Source of the DNA: Ruminococcaceae bacterium BL-6
GTDB lineage: Bacteria > Bacillota > Clostridia > Oscillospirales > Acutalibacteraceae
Assembly (NCBI GenBank): GCA_902810075.1
Contig: LR778135.1
Coordinates: 1,736,001-1,800,000 of the forward strand
DNA length: 64,000 nucleotides
Reading direction: 5' to 3'
Shown: positions 44,156 to 53,290 of the stretch, in pieces
Layout: every line of letters starts with the position of its first letter
Position numbering within the stretch: the first letter of the stretch is position 1
The notes under the pieces: model-generated
Told to the model about the DNA's origin: nothing
Database searches by the model: none
Seen by the model: only the letters and a program-made list of their open reading frames with translations
Made by a program: the position numbers and the translations under genes

Positions 44156-45659
44156 TTTTCCTTTTCCCTTCCTGTTCCATCATTCGCTCCGCCATACTGC
44201 GGGCGGAAGCCTGTTCCGCCACGATCGTTTTCAGGAAGAAGCGTTTCGCTTCCTTCTCCGTCGCCGGACCGATGCAGACCGCGCAGACGGAAGAATAGTC
44301 CCGGCCTTTTCCCAAAAGCCCGACAAAGCCGCGCACCGTGGAAGCGCTTGTAAAGGTGACATAATCCGCTTCCCCCGCATCCAGCGCCTCGCGCACCGGC
44401 GCGGCGTCGACATGTTCCGCGAACGTGTCGTAGACCGGCATATCGTCGTACGGGACGCCGGCGCGGTCCAGCGCCGCCGTCAGGTCCGGCGTCCCGGCGC
44501 GGGCGCGGGCGAGCAGGATCCGGTCGTTTTCCCCCGCAAGCCGCGCAAGGCCCTCGCCCAAAGCGGCGGCGCAGAATTTCTGCGGGACAAAATCCGCGAA
44601 CAGGCCGTTTTCCTCCAGCCTGCGGGCGGTCGCGGAGCCGATGGCGGCGAGGCGGACGCCGCCGAGCTTCCTGATATCCATTTTTGCTTTTTTCATCTGC
44701 TGTAAAAAGCATTCGACACCGAACGGGCTGGTAAACGCGGCCCAGGCGTACCGGGAAATCCCGGCAAGCGCATGCGAAAGCGCGGGATTCGGGTCGATCG
44801 CCTGCGTGCGGATGCACGGGAAACGGATCACCTCCGCCCCCTCGCCGCGCAGCATGCGGACCAGCTCATCCGACCGCCCGTGCGGGCGCGTCACGATGAT
44901 TTTCGTCCCGCCGAGCGGCCGCTTTTCCGCCCAGCCGAATTCCATTTTGCACACCCGGCCCACCACCAGAATCGCGGGGGGAATCAGCCCGGCCTCCCTC
45001 ACCTTTTCCGGCAGGGAAGCGACCGGGGAGACCACCTTTCTCTGTTTTGCCATGGTGCCGCGCTCCAGAACGGCGGCGGGCGTGGCCGGGTCCATCCCCG
45101 CTTTCAGAAGGCCGCCGCAGATATCCCCCAGCGCACCGAGTCCCATCAGGAAAATCAGGGTCCCTTTCAGCCGCACCAGCGCGTCATAATCCAGATCCGG
45201 TTTTTCCCCGGCTTTGCGGCGGCCCGTCAGGATGTGCACGGACGACGCAAAATCCCGGTGCGTCACGGGGATTCCCGCATAGGCGGGGACCGCGAACGCG
45301 GACGTGACGCCCGGCACGATCTCGAACGGGATCCCGTGCTCCGAAAGCGCCTCGAGTTCTTCTCCGCCGCGCCCGAACAGAAGCGGATCCCCGCCCTTCA
45401 GGCGGACCACCGTGTTCCCGCACAGCGCCTCCCGGAGCAGGGCCCGGTTGATTTCCTCCTGCGGCACGGAATGTCCGCCCGCCCGTTTTCCCGCGTGGAT
45501 CACGCGCGTTTCCGGCGGGATTTCCGAAAGGATTCCCGGGCCGACCAGCGCGTCGCACACGACGACGTCGGCGCTTTCCAAAACTTCTTTCCCCCGCACC
45601 GTCAGAAGGCCGGCATCCCCCGGGCCGGCGCCGACCAGATACACTTTTCCGCAGCTCAT
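44121..45659 (-). CDS. Fused uroporphyrinogen-III C-methyltransferase / uroporphyrinogen-III synthase
   Basis: 512 residues from the ATG giving MSCGKVYLVGAGPGDAGLL. N-terminal half (1-about 245) is a CobA/SUMT methyltransferase (GAGPGDAGLLTVRG, KGGDPLLFGRGGEE); C-terminal half (about 255-500) is a HemD synthase (TKIIVTRPHGRSDEL start). It closes the uro'gen III ring and methylates it to precorrin-2. Overlaps hemC by four bases (ATGA). This CobA-HemD fusion is common in Clostridia. Confidence 0.94.
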   Translation of the reverse strand: MSCGKVYLVGAGPGDAGLLTVRGKEVLESADVVVCDALVGPGILSEIPPETRVIHAGKRAGGHSVPQEEINRALLREALCGNTVVRLKGGDPLLFGRGGEELEALSEHGIPFEIVPGVTSAFAVPAYAGIPVTHRDFASSVHILTGRRKAGEKPDLDYDALVRLKGTLIFLMGLGALGDICGGLLKAGMDPATPAAVLERGTMAKQRKVVSPVASLPEKVREAGLIPPAILVVGRVCKMEFGWAEKRPLGGTKIIVTRPHGRSDELVRMLRGEGAEVIRFPCIRTQAIDPNPALSHALAGISRYAWAAFTSPFGVECFLQQMKKAKMDIRKLGGVRLAAIGSATARRLEENGLFADFVPQKFCAAALGEGLARLAGENDRILLARARAGTPDLTAALDRAGVPYDDMPVYDTFAEHVDAAPVREALDAGEADYVTFTSASTVRGFVGLLGKGRDYSSVCAVCIGPATEKEAKRFFLKTIVAEQASARSMAERMMEQEGKRKNGSVGKTETSS

Positions 45660-46537
45660 GTTTTCTCTCTCAGCCTTTCCGCCAATTCTTTTCCGATCTG
45701 CCCCGCGCGTTCCGCAGGGCCGGACAGGGCCCCCCGGCGGCAGATCTCCCCCGCCCGGCCGAAATAGACGCCGGTCAGAACGAGCGTTCCGCCCTCCACC
45801 TTCGCATAGGCGGCGGTCGGCGCGGTGCATCCGCCGCCGAGCGCGCGGACAAACGCGCGCTCGGCCTGAGCGGCGCGGCGCGCGTCTTTATCCTCGACGC
45901 AGGAAAGGAACGGGAAATCCGCCCCGGCCCGGCCCTGAACGGCAAGGATTCCCTGCCCGGCGGCGGGGATCATTTCCTCCGCCGAAAAGGCACGGCTGAT
46001 CCTGCCCGAAAGGCCAAGGCGCGAAACGCCGGCATACGCCAGCACGAGCGCCGCAAAGCCGCCGGAATCCAGCTTTTTCAGCCGGGTCAGCACGTTCCCC
46101 CGGACCGGCTTCACATCCATTCCGGGGAAAAGGCGGTTCAGCTGAAGCCGCCGGCGCGCGCTGGAACAGCCGAACGGCAGCCCGCGGTTCAAGTCCGCCC
46201 CGCCCCGCGGCAGGATCAGAACATCCCTTGCGTCCGCGCGCGCCGAACAGGCCAGGATCGGAAGGTCCCCCGGCAGCTCCATCGGGACATCCTTCAGGCT
46301 GTGGACCGCAAGGTCGATCCGGCCGTCCCGGAGCGCCTGATCCAGTTCCTTGACGAAAAGGCCCTTTCCGCCCGCCTGTTCCAGGGTGCGGTCGAGAATC
46401 CGGTCGCCCGTCGTGCTCATGGGGACGAGCTCGAGCTCCAGTTCGGGATACGCGGACCGGATCCGGTCCATGACGATTCGGGCCTGCACAACGGCCAGAG
46501 CACTTTTTCTGCTTCCGATGCGGATGCTACGGCTCAT
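45656..46537 (-). CDS. hemC: Hydroxymethylbilane synthase
   Basis: 293 residues. Motifs: IRIGSRKSALAVVQA, VHSLKDVPMELP, CSSARRRLQL and GNVLTRLKKLDSG; the dipyrromethane cysteine is in ALGGGCTAP. The usual GTSSLRR reads GCSSARR here. Polymerises four porphobilinogens. Overlaps met8 by 11 bases. Confidence 0.96.
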   Translation of the reverse strand: MSRSIRIGSRKSALAVVQARIVMDRIRSAYPELELELVPMSTTGDRILDRTLEQAGGKGLFVKELDQALRDGRIDLAVHSLKDVPMELPGDLPILACSARADARDVLILPRGGADLNRGLPFGCSSARRRLQLNRLFPGMDVKPVRGNVLTRLKKLDSGGFAALVLAYAGVSRLGLSGRISRAFSAEEMIPAAGQGILAVQGRAGADFPFLSCVEDKDARRAAQAERAFVRALGGGCTAPTAAYAKVEGGTLVLTGVYFGRAGEICRRGALSGPAERAGQIGKELAERLREKT

Positions 46538-47039
46538 TTTGCTCCTCCTTTTTTGGGATCAGACGCGGGGCCTCTCTTCGGATATTTTCCGCCACCGTTT
46601 TCGCAAGGCCGTGATCGCTTCCGCTCGCCGTGACGCCGATCACCACGCTGCCGCGCCGCACGATCCCCGGAAAATAAAAATCGCACTCGTCCGGGCAGTC
46701 CGCGGCGTTCACCGGGATGCCGAGCGACGACGCCTCGAGAAAAACAGTATGGTTCACTTTCCGGGAATCCGTCGCCGCCAGCACAAGGCCGAACCCGGCG
46801 CAGTCGCCGCCCTCATAAGGACGCCGGATGACATTTACGCCGAGCCTTTGCAGATCGGCGTTTGGGGCCGGATCGATCACGGTAAGCCGCGGGCCGAACG
46901 GTAAAAGGGCCTGCGCCCGACGCAGGGCGACCGCTCCGCCGCCCACCAGAAGAACCTTTTTCCCCGAAAGATCGATAAACAGCGGGAAACGCGGCGAGCA
47001 AGCCGAAGGTTCCCACTTTCTTTCTTTTTTCGTTGTCAT
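46527..47039 (-). CDS. Precorrin-2 dehydrogenase / sirohydrochlorin ferrochelatase-type protein (Met8/YlnF)
   Basis: 170 residues from the ATG giving MTTKKERKWEPSA; reading further upstream runs inside hemA. NAD-binding GGGAVALRRAQAL, NAADCPDECDFYFP and VTASGSDHGLAKTV are typical of the CysG N-terminal/YlnF group. Oxidises precorrin-2 to sirohydrochlorin. Start overlaps the hemA stop by four bases. Confidence 0.92.
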   Translation of the reverse strand: MTTKKERKWEPSACSPRFPLFIDLSGKKVLLVGGGAVALRRAQALLPFGPRLTVIDPAPNADLQRLGVNVIRRPYEGGDCAGFGLVLAATDSRKVNHTVFLEASSLGIPVNAADCPDECDFYFPGIVRRGSVVIGVTASGSDHGLAKTVAENIRREAPRLIPKKEEQNEP

Positions 47040-48271
47040 TTGGTGTGCGTCCCCATTTCCGCCGCTTTTTTCAGGCCGGCAATGCAGCTTTCCCACAGGG
47101 CGGGGTCCAGATGCTCGCGCAGACCGTAAACAAGCCGCGCCACCACCTTTTCCGCCGCGCCGCCGACGCTCTCGGCCAGCTTTTTTCTTTCTTCCGCCTC
47201 AAGGTCCAGCCGGTCGATGGATTTTCCAACCCGGCTGAGCATATCCTCTGCGGCAAGGCCGCTGATTTTATTGACCTCCGGCACCAGGGACCGGAACCGA
47301 TACCAGTGGAAAAATTCATCCAGATGCGTGTGAAGGATTTTTTCCGCCAGGCGTTCCTGCTCCGGATCCCGGCGCGCTCCGGAAGGGCCGCAGATCGTAT
47401 CGGTATGATACAATTCCGCGTTTTCCATCGCCCCGATTTCCGGGTCGATGTCCCGCGGGACGGCAAGGTCGCAGAAGCAGACCGGGTGAACCAGCCGGGG
47501 AAGCTCCCCGGCGCGCAGGGTATAATGCGGGCTCGTCGTGGCGCTGACCACGATCTTCATGTCCGGCAGAACCGAAAGGCGGCCGTCGTACGGCACCGGC
47601 GCGCAGCCCTGCGGGACGTCGGTGCCGCCGTGGTGGTGGCTGCGCAGCGTCACCATGACTTCCGCCCCTTCACTTCGAAGCCCCTGCGCCGCAAGCCGCC
47701 CGATGTTTCCGTTCCCGATGACAAGGCAGGGAACGCCCGAAAGCGTCTCGAATTTCTCTTTCAGAAATTCCACGGTGCGCGTGGCGACGGAGCTTTCCAT
47801 TGGGGCAAGCCTCGTTTTCGTCTTGACCTCTTTCGCGGCCGTCACGGCCATGCGGAACAGCGTTTCCAGCACTGCGTCCGTGCCGCCCGCCTGCCTGGAA
47901 ACGGCAAGGGCCTCCCCGACCTGGGTGATGATCTGGTCTTCCCCGTAAACCTGGGACCTCATACCGCAGGCCAGCTCAAACAGATACAGGGCCGCTTCTT
48001 CATCCTGCCGGAAGGAAAAGAAGTCCCGGTACAGGGCCGGGTCGGCACCTTTTTCACGGCAGAGCAGATCATAGGGCTGCGCGCCTTCGTCTTTGCCGCT
48101 GATCCAGAGCTCCGTCCGATTACAGGTGGAAAGGATCACGCATCCGCTGATCCCGCCGTACCGGCAAAGGGCGGCTGCCGACGACGCGGCCGCCGCCCTT
48201 GTCATCGAAAAGCGCTCCCGCACCTCGACGGGGGCTTTTTCATAATCGATCCCTGCCATTCTGATACTCAA
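47036..48271 (-). CDS. hemA: Glutamyl-tRNA reductase
   Basis: 411 residues from a TTG at 48271 eight bases after GGGAGG; the next ATG is four codons in. Nucleophile Cys50 in STCNRTELW; NADPH domain with GNGNIGRLAAQGL; C-terminal dimerisation helices. Reduces Glu-tRNA to the semialdehyde for HemL. First gene of the operon, behind a structured leader with an intrinsic terminator. Confidence 0.95.
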   Translation of the reverse strand: MSIRMAGIDYEKAPVEVRERFSMTRAAAASSAAALCRYGGISGCVILSTCNRTELWISGKDEGAQPYDLLCREKGADPALYRDFFSFRQDEEAALYLFELACGMRSQVYGEDQIITQVGEALAVSRQAGGTDAVLETLFRMAVTAAKEVKTKTRLAPMESSVATRTVEFLKEKFETLSGVPCLVIGNGNIGRLAAQGLRSEGAEVMVTLRSHHHGGTDVPQGCAPVPYDGRLSVLPDMKIVVSATTSPHYTLRAGELPRLVHPVCFCDLAVPRDIDPEIGAMENAELYHTDTICGPSGARRDPEQERLAEKILHTHLDEFFHWYRFRSLVPEVNKISGLAAEDMLSRVGKSIDRLDLEAEERKKLAESVGGAAEKVVARLVYGLREHLDPALWESCIAGLKKAAEMGTHTK

Positions 48272-48307
48272 AACGAAATCCTCCCGTTTTCCTTTTTTCC
48301 CGATAAC

Positions 48308-48331
48308 AAAAAAGCCGTCCTTCAGGTCGGC
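48308..48331 (-). terminator. Leader terminator (attenuator) before hemA
   Basis: Minus strand GCCGACC-UGAA-GGACGGC then U6-U7; about 37 bases before the hemA start, inside its own leader. Confidence 0.8.
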
Positions 48332-48455
48332 GACCCTCGAACAGCAAAATCGGAACTGGACTTCCCCTCGAGCCGCCACAGAGGGGGCTTTCCGGGGTTC
48401 CCGATGCACTCTCGGCATTTTCAGTTTCTTTTCCTCTATGTTTTATTTATGTTTT
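48315..48455 (-). ncRNA. Candidate structured regulatory leader of the hemA operon
   Basis: Between the predicted start site and the attenuator the RNA can fold a closing stem (48398-48405 with 48349-48356), an inner CCCCUC/GAGGGG hairpin (48364-48386), and a loop GGCGGC that can pair with GUCGCC at 48329-48334, which overlaps the terminator's 5' arm. No known riboswitch consensus was recognised. Confidence 0.5.
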
Positions 48456-48461
48456 ATTCAA

Positions 48462-48490
48462 ATTTTAATCCAACCCCGTTAAAAAGTCAA
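48462..48490 (-). promoter_or_regulatory. Sigma-A promoter of the hemA operon
   Basis: Minus strand: -35 TTGACT (48490-48485), 17-base spacer, -10 TAAAAT (48467-48462), giving a leader of about 185 bases. Confidence 0.8.
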
Positions 48491-48515
48491 GCGCAGGGCT
48501 GTATTCCAACGGCCT

Positions 48516-48531
48516 GTTTTTTCGAAAAAAC
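48516..48531. promoter_or_regulatory. 16-bp perfect palindrome between the hemA and C39 promoters
   Basis: GTTTTTTC followed by its reverse complement GAAAAAAC. It lies upstream of both divergent promoters; candidate shared operator. Confidence 0.35.
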
Positions 48532-48540
48532 TCCCGTATA

Positions 48541-48569
48541 TTGATTTTCCAAAACTGGAATGATAAAAT
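48541..48569 (+). promoter_or_regulatory. Sigma-A promoter of the C39-like gene
   Basis: -35 TTGATT (48541-48546), 17-base spacer containing the dyad TTCCA-N4-TGGAA, -10 TAAAAT (48564-48569). Confidence 0.6.
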
Positions 48570-48629
48570 AAATAGAAATTTACCGCTTTTCCAACATTTT
48601 CAGCAACAAACAGACGAAAGGAACCGAAC

Positions 48630-49901
48630 ATGGAAAAAGGGAAACTGCCGGCGCAGCGCGCGGCTTTTTGGAAAGACCCCCGCACCCTGAAGCAGATGAT
48701 CCTGGCTCTTGCCGTATTCGCCTTTTTATGGGGATTCACGGCAACCGCGTGCTACGCGGTGGATGCCAGCGTTCCGGATGAATCCGATTTCCGGCTTGAC
48801 ACAAAGCTCTATACGGCGCATGCCGGCACACAGTATCAACTGCTGGCCAGGATGGACTCGAAATCGAAACTCGCCCCCAGAATCACTTCCTCCGACGAAT
48901 CCGTCGTCAGCGTTTCCGTCGGTGACAAAAACGACCCCCGCGGTTACCTTTACCTGCTGAAGGCAAACAAGACCGGCGCGGCGACGATCACCGTGGCGAA
49001 CAGCGCCGCCACCCAGACCGTTTCCGTTTCCGTCGTGCAAAGGGATCCCATGAATCTTGACACCCAGAAATGCAGTACTTATCTCGGGAACGTCTATTAT
49101 TTCCTGGCCGAGACGGGCACGGACGACACCGAGCTTCCCACGCCCGTCTCCTCCGACCCGAAGACCGCCAAAGTCGAGTTCGTGACGAAGCGGGGCGTCG
49201 GGACATACCTGTTCCGGGTCACCGCGCTCGCTTTCGGGACCGCCGACGTGGGCGCGGAACTGTTCGGGGATACCGCGACGTTTCCGCTGACGATCGTCGA
49301 TTCGGCTTCCGTTTCCGGCGTGAAGCCGCTGCTTCAGAATCCCGAGCTGCCATCCGGCTGCGAAGTGACCGCGCTGACGGCGCTGCTGAATGATCACGGG
49401 TACCCTGTCGGGAAAATGGAGATCGCGGAAAAATATCTGAAAAAAGATTCCTCCGAGGTCGTCAGAAACGGAAAGCTGTATCTCGCGAACCCCTATGAGA
49501 TTTTCGTCGGGGACCCCAAGACGAACCGCTTCGGCTGCTTTGCCCAGGTCATCACGGACACGGCCAACCGGTATCTGAGCGCCGTAAAATCGGACAAGTC
49601 GGCGAAAAACATCTCCGGCTCCACCCCGCTGCAGCTTTATCATTACGTTTCCAACGATATCCCCGTTCTCGCCTGGGCGACCATCAATATGAGCGAACCG
49701 ACTTACAACACCAAATGGTACGACAAAAAGACCGGAAAGCCGATCCAGTGGATCGGCGGAGAGCACTGCGTCGTGCTGACCGGATGCACGCCCAAGACCG
49801 TCACGGTCGCCGACCCCCTGCACGGCATGGTCACCTACAACAGAAGCCTGTTTGAAAAACGGTATCAGCAGGTCGGCAGCCAGGCCGTTCTGATCAGTTG
49901 A
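48630..49901 (+). CDS. Secreted/anchored C39-like cysteine peptidase domain protein
   Basis: 423 residues. A cytoplasmic N-terminus and one membrane segment (about 22-42), two Ig-like (Big/cadherin-like) repeats (about 55-225), then a Peptidase_C39_2 domain (about 230-420): Cys in LPSGCEVTALTALL, His in GGEHCVVLTG, Asp in VADPLHG. It probably acts outside the cell as a peptidase or an inactive fold; substrate unknown. Single-gene unit with its own promoter and terminator, divergent from hemA. Confidence 0.85.
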   Translation: MEKGKLPAQRAAFWKDPRTLKQMILALAVFAFLWGFTATACYAVDASVPDESDFRLDTKLYTAHAGTQYQLLARMDSKSKLAPRITSSDESVVSVSVGDKNDPRGYLYLLKANKTGAATITVANSAATQTVSVSVVQRDPMNLDTQKCSTYLGNVYYFLAETGTDDTELPTPVSSDPKTAKVEFVTKRGVGTYLFRVTALAFGTADVGAELFGDTATFPLTIVDSASVSGVKPLLQNPELPSGCEVTALTALLNDHGYPVGKMEIAEKYLKKDSSEVVRNGKLYLANPYEIFVGDPKTNRFGCFAQVITDTANRYLSAVKSDKSAKNISGSTPLQLYHYVSNDIPVLAWATINMSEPTYNTKWYDKKTGKPIQWIGGEHCVVLTGCTPKTVTVADPLHGMVTYNRSLFEKRYQQVGSQAVLIS

Positions 49902-49939
49902 AGCATGCCTGTTTTTCCGCGGAGAAACATTCCGCTTTA

Positions 49940-49992
49940 CGGGACACCATTGTTGCCTTTTTAACAGGCAATAAGGGGGTCCCGCTTTTTTT
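49940..49992 (+). terminator. Terminator of the C39-like gene
   Basis: CGGGAC/GTCCCG outer stem and TTGCCT/AGGCAA inner stem, followed by T7. Confidence 0.85.
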
Positions 49993-50006
49993 CGCCAAAT
50001 ATTTCC

Positions 50007-50034
50007 TTGACTTTTCCATTTCATCTGCTACAAT
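50007..50034 (+). promoter_or_regulatory. Sigma-A promoter of the fatty-acid operon
   Basis: -35 TTGACT (50007-50012), 16-base spacer, -10 TACAAT (50029-50034). Confidence 0.7.
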
Positions 50035-50046
50035 ATGCTTGAATAA

Positions 50047-50072
50047 ATTTAGTTAAATTTTTTGAAGTAAAT
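50047..50072 (+). promoter_or_regulatory. Candidate FabT-like operator at the fab start site
   Basis: ATTTAGTTAAA-N4-TTGAAGTAAAT, 9 of 11 base pairs symmetric, directly behind the -10 and over the expected transcription start. The MarR gene at the operon end is the likely binder. Confidence 0.5.
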
Positions 50073-50111
50073 GTTTCCTTTCTGCGACGGCGAAAAAGGA
50101 GTGAAAACAAA

Positions 50112-50381
50112 ATGACCTTTGAAAAAATACGCGATGTGATCGCCTTCACGCTGAGCCGCGACAAGGAAATCGTGCGCAGGGAAGCGAGGCTGAAGGAAGA
50201 TCTGGAAATGGATTCCTTCGACTACGCGGAACTGGCCTCCACGCTGGAACAGGAATTCGGGATCGACATTTCCGACGAGGAAATGGCCGGATGGAAAACG
50301 GTTTCCGACGTGGCCGCCTGCCTCCGGGAAAAGACGGCCCGAAAGCTTTCCCGGCCGCACGCGGCAGGATGGAAAAAGTGA
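50112..50381 (+). CDS. acpP: Acyl carrier protein
   Basis: 89 residues, longer than the usual 75-80 because of a basic tail (ARKLSRPHAAGWKK). The phosphopantetheine serine is Ser35 in EMDSFDYAEL, where most ACPs have DSLD. Carries growing acyl chains. First gene of the fab operon; a 102-base gap to accD holds nothing I can identify. Confidence 0.9.
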   Translation: MTFEKIRDVIAFTLSRDKEIVRREARLKEDLEMDSFDYAELASTLEQEFGIDISDEEMAGWKTVSDVAACLREKTARKLSRPHAAGWKK

Positions 50382-50483
50382 AAACGGCAAAACCGCCTGC
50401 TTCGGGCATCCGAAAGGAAACCGGGAGCAGAAGAATTCAGGGCCGCGGATGTTACGGCCCGGAAACAGGAAAGGTTCGGATTT

Positions 50484-51385
<902 letters not shown>

Positions 51386-51392
<7 letters not shown>

Positions 51393-52339
51393 AAGAAATA
51401 GAAGCCAAGATCAATGAGATCGATCAGGAACTCACCGACCTGCACGTGAAACCCGGCGGGCCGATGCGCACGCTGCGGTCGTTTCAGCTTCAGCGCGAGC
51501 GCAGGGAGCTGCTGAAATCCTGCGCGGATCTCTGCGCTTCGGATAAGGTTTCCCTCGCCCGCAACCAGAAGCGCCCAAGGATCAAGGATTACATCGACGC
51601 GCTGTTCCAGGACTTCTTCGAGATGCGCGGGGACCGCCTGGGCGGCGAAGACTGCAGCATCCTGGGCGGCATCGCCCTTTACAAGGGCAGGCCGGTGACT
51701 GTGATCGGCCACCGGAAAGGCAAGAATCTTTCCGAAAACATGGCCTTCCGCTTCGGGATGCCCGGGCCGGAAGGATACCGCAAGGCCCTGCGCCTGATGA
51801 AACAGGCGCAGAAGTTCGGCAGACCCGTCATCACGATGATCGACACGCCCGGCGCTTACCCGGGCATCGAGGCGGAAGCGAATGGGCAGAGCGTGGCCAT
51901 TGCCCGCTGCCTTGCCGAAATGAGCACCCTGACCGTTCCCGTGGTGGCCATCGTCACCGGGGAGGGCGGCAGCGGCGGCGCGCTCGCCCTGGGCGTTGCA
52001 AACCGGGTGCTGATGCTGGAGCATTCCGTCTATTCGGTGCTCTCGCCCGAAGGCTTCGCCGCCATCCTCTGGAAAGACGCCTCCCGCAGCCCGGAAGCGT
52101 GCGACATGATGAAGCTGACGGCTCAGGACCTTCTTCATCTCGGCGTGATCGACGGGATCATTCCGGAGCCGCCGGGCGGGGCGCACCGCGACCCGCGGGC
52201 CGTTTTCGCCAGCGTGGACGCGGCCCTTTCACGCCATCTCATAGAGCTGAGCGGCTTTTCCGGCGGGGAGCTTGCGTCTCAGCGGTATCAGAAATTCAGA
52301 GCGATCGGAAGACCGGATTCGGAAAAGGAGCGCACATGA
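51386..52339 (+). CDS. accA: Acetyl-CoA carboxylase carboxyltransferase subunit alpha
   Basis: 317 residues. KNLSENMAFRFGMPGPEGYR, DTPGAYPGIEAEANGQS and GEGGSGGALALGVAN are family-typical. Partner of AccD. Its stop overlaps the fabH start by four bases (ATGA). Confidence 0.96.
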
Positions 52340-53274
52340 AAGGAATTCATATCGCCGGGACGGGAAGCTTCCTGCCCCGGAAAATCGTGAGCAATCAGGA
52401 ACTGAGCAAAACGGTGGATACCAACGACGAATGGATCGTCTCCCGCACCGGGATCCGCGAGCGCCGTTTCTGCACCGAGGAAACCAATACCTCCATGACC
52501 GTGCAGGCCGCGAAACGGGCGATGGAACGCGCTTCGGCAAAGCCGGAGGAAATCGGGGCGTGCATCGTCGCCACTTTTACCCCCGATTTTCTGGTGCCCT
52601 GCGCCGCCTGCACGGTTCAGCGCGACCTCGGCCTGCCGGGGGATATCCCGGCTTTCGACCTGAACTCGGCCTGCTCCGGCTTTCTGTACGGGATCCAGGT
52701 GGCACGCGGCCTTCTGCTGCAGAGCAACCGCCGCTACGCCCTGCTGATCTGCAGCGAGGTCCTTTCCCGCGTGACGGATTTCAGCGACCGGAACACCTGC
52801 GTTTTGTTCGGGGATGGCGCGGGCGCGGCGGTGCTGGAGCTTTCCCCCGACCACTGCTATTACAGCGCCCTCGGCGCCAAAGGGGACAGCGAAAATCTGT
52901 TCTGCCCCGGCGTCACCAAGCCCAACCAGACGCTGCACATGAACGGACGGGAGGTGTTCCGCTTCGCGGTAAAGGCCGTTCCGCACTGCATGGACCTTCT
53001 TTTCCGGCAGTCCGGCCTGACGCTGGATCAAATCGATTACGTCGTCTGCCACCAGGCCAACGAACGGATCATCGCCCACATCATCTGGGAACTGAACGCG
53101 CCGGATGAAAAATTTTACAGAAACGTTCAATCCTACGGCAATACCTCGGCTGCGAGCATCCCCATCGCGCTCGACGAAATGGTTCAAAAAGGCCTGCTTC
53201 GGGCCGGGATGAAAATCCTCTGCGTCGGATTCGGCGGGGGGCTCACCTGGGGCGGAGCCATACTGGAATGGTAA
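52336..53274 (+). CDS. fabH: 3-oxoacyl-ACP synthase III
   Basis: 312 residues. Catalytic triad Cys113 (NSACSGFLYG), His239 (CHQANERI) and Asn269 (YGNTSAAS). Condenses acetyl-CoA (or branched starters) with malonyl-ACP. Start coupled to accA. Confidence 0.96.
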   Translation: MKGIHIAGTGSFLPRKIVSNQELSKTVDTNDEWIVSRTGIRERRFCTEETNTSMTVQAAKRAMERASAKPEEIGACIVATFTPDFLVPCAACTVQRDLGLPGDIPAFDLNSACSGFLYGIQVARGLLLQSNRRYALLICSEVLSRVTDFSDRNTCVLFGDGAGAAVLELSPDHCYYSALGAKGDSENLFCPGVTKPNQTLHMNGREVFRFAVKAVPHCMDLLFRQSGLTLDQIDYVVCHQANERIIAHIIWELNAPDEKFYRNVQSYGNTSAASIPIALDEMVQKGLLRAGMKILCVGFGGGLTWGGAILEW

Positions 53275-53290
53275 AGGAGAGAGATTCCGA

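Noticed and set aside
48308..48455. Cobalamin riboswitch upstream of hemA
   Set aside because: A GGGAA-CCCCGG segment is vaguely similar, but the B12 box and the GCCACTG core are absent; kept only as an unassigned leader.
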